Origin: Desulfobacterales bacterium
Lineage (GTDB): Bacteria > Desulfobacterota > Desulfobacteria > Desulfobacterales > Desulfobacteraceae
Direction of reading: 5' to 3'
DNA: 7,052 nucleotides
Assembly (NCBI GenBank): GCA_022361315.1
Contig: JAKSBB010000599.1
Location: 1 to 7,052 of the forward strand
In this document: one piece after another, positions 6,644-7,052 of the stretch
How the letters are laid out: each line of letters starts with the position of its first letter
Position numbering within the stretch: the first letter of the stretch is position 1
Program-made: the position numbers and the translations under genes
The notes under the pieces: generated by a model
The model's input: only the letters and a program-made list of their open reading frames with translations
The model's database searches: none
What the model was told of the DNA's origin: nothing

Positions 6644-7052
6644 TATGACCCATAAGATGTCCCACACCATATCCTTCAGCTTAATCCTGGTCTGTTTCCT
6701 GTGGCCGGCCCAGGGATTCGGATCGGTTTATAAAAATCTCAGGAATGATAAAGAAGCATTCAGGCTTCCCGTGTATCCTCCGGATTTTCTTTCCGGACCC
6801 CGAACGCCCCTGGAAGAGACAATCAAAAAAGTCCCCCCGGAAGCGTTCACCGGCGAGGATGAGCTTTCAACACAGTTCCATGGTGAAGGATCCCGGAGTA
6901 CAATCGTTATCAGCCTGGCCAGGCTTGCCTCAGGGGAGTATTCCCTTTCGGACCTGGACACCCGTGCACTGGAGAGAAACGCCGGCATCAAGTCAGCCGC
7001 CTTAAACGTAACCGCAGCCCGGGACGGGTACTCACAGGTCCGGGAACTCAAC
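6633..7052 (+). CDS. Second TolC-family outer-membrane protein (5' part only)
   Basis: The frame is open from ATG at 6633 to the right edge, giving 140 residues. Residues 1-31 look like a signal peptide (THKMSHTISFSLILVCFLWPAQGFGS); the Cys at 21 lacks a proper lipobox. Residues 32-102 are a polar, Pro-rich stretch with no domain I recognise. From about 103 the sequence reads YSLSDLDTRALERNAGIK and then SAALNVTAARDGYSQV, the usual opening helix of TolC-type outer-membrane efflux repeats. The roughly 70-residue leader before that helix is longer than in the upstream channel, where it starts about 11 residues after the signal peptide. The gene overlaps its neighbour by 11 bp, so the two are surely cotranscribed. 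It might serve the divergent pump, or be the first part of another pump encoded beyond the window. TolC assignment rests on one helix region and on context. Confidence 0.8.
   Translation, partial: MPINMTHKMSHTISFSLILVCFLWPAQGFGSVYKNLRNDKEAFRLPVYPPDFLSGPRTPLEETIKKVPPEAFTGEDELSTQFHGEGSRSTIVISLARLASGEYSLSDLDTRALERNAGIKSAALNVTAARDGYSQVRELN

Overview
This window holds the centre of a divergent tripartite efflux locus from a Gram-negative (diderm) bacterium. The diderm assignment follows from the gene content: an RND inner-membrane pump, a periplasmic adaptor, a MipA/OmpV-type outer-membrane barrel and two TolC-type outer-membrane channels. The moderately high GC, frequent short gene overlaps and a possible sigma-54 promoter with upstream operator-like palindromes would fit a deltaproteobacterial / Desulfobacterota-like genome. 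That placement is a guess from style, not from a marker gene.

Layout, left to right. Positions 1-2635 (minus) encode the first 878 residues of an HAE1-type RND permease, whose 3' end lies beyond the left edge. Positions 2628-3953 (minus) encode its HlyD/AcrA-like adaptor, overlapping the permease start by 8 bp. Positions 3973-4944 (minus) encode an outer-membrane barrel of the MipA/OmpV family with a PepSY-like domain fused between signal peptide and barrel. It is the first gene of this operon. Positions 4945-5314 are a non-coding divergent control region. Positions 5315-6643 (plus) encode a complete TolC/CusC-like channel protein. It overlaps by 11 bp a second TolC-family gene (6633 to the right edge), of which only the first 140 residues are present.

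How the parts may work together: the permease and adaptor would form the inner-membrane and periplasmic parts of a drug or organic-compound exporter. The permease carries the paired aspartates of proton-driven HAE1 pumps, not the single-Asp pattern of heavy-metal pumps. The outer-membrane channel is not in the pump operon but is supplied by the divergent transcript, which carries two such genes in tandem. The PepSY-MipA protein may be an envelope accessory or sensing factor made together with the pump.

The most interesting parts are the control region and the PepSY-MipA fusion. The control region has a perfect 16-bp palindrome, a diverged copy exactly 21 bp downstream, a third unrelated inverted repeat directly abutting the second, and a sigma-54-like -24/-12 element about 120 bp further on, ahead of the tolC genes. 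No RNA genes, CRISPR arrays, insertion sequences or convincing terminators were seen.
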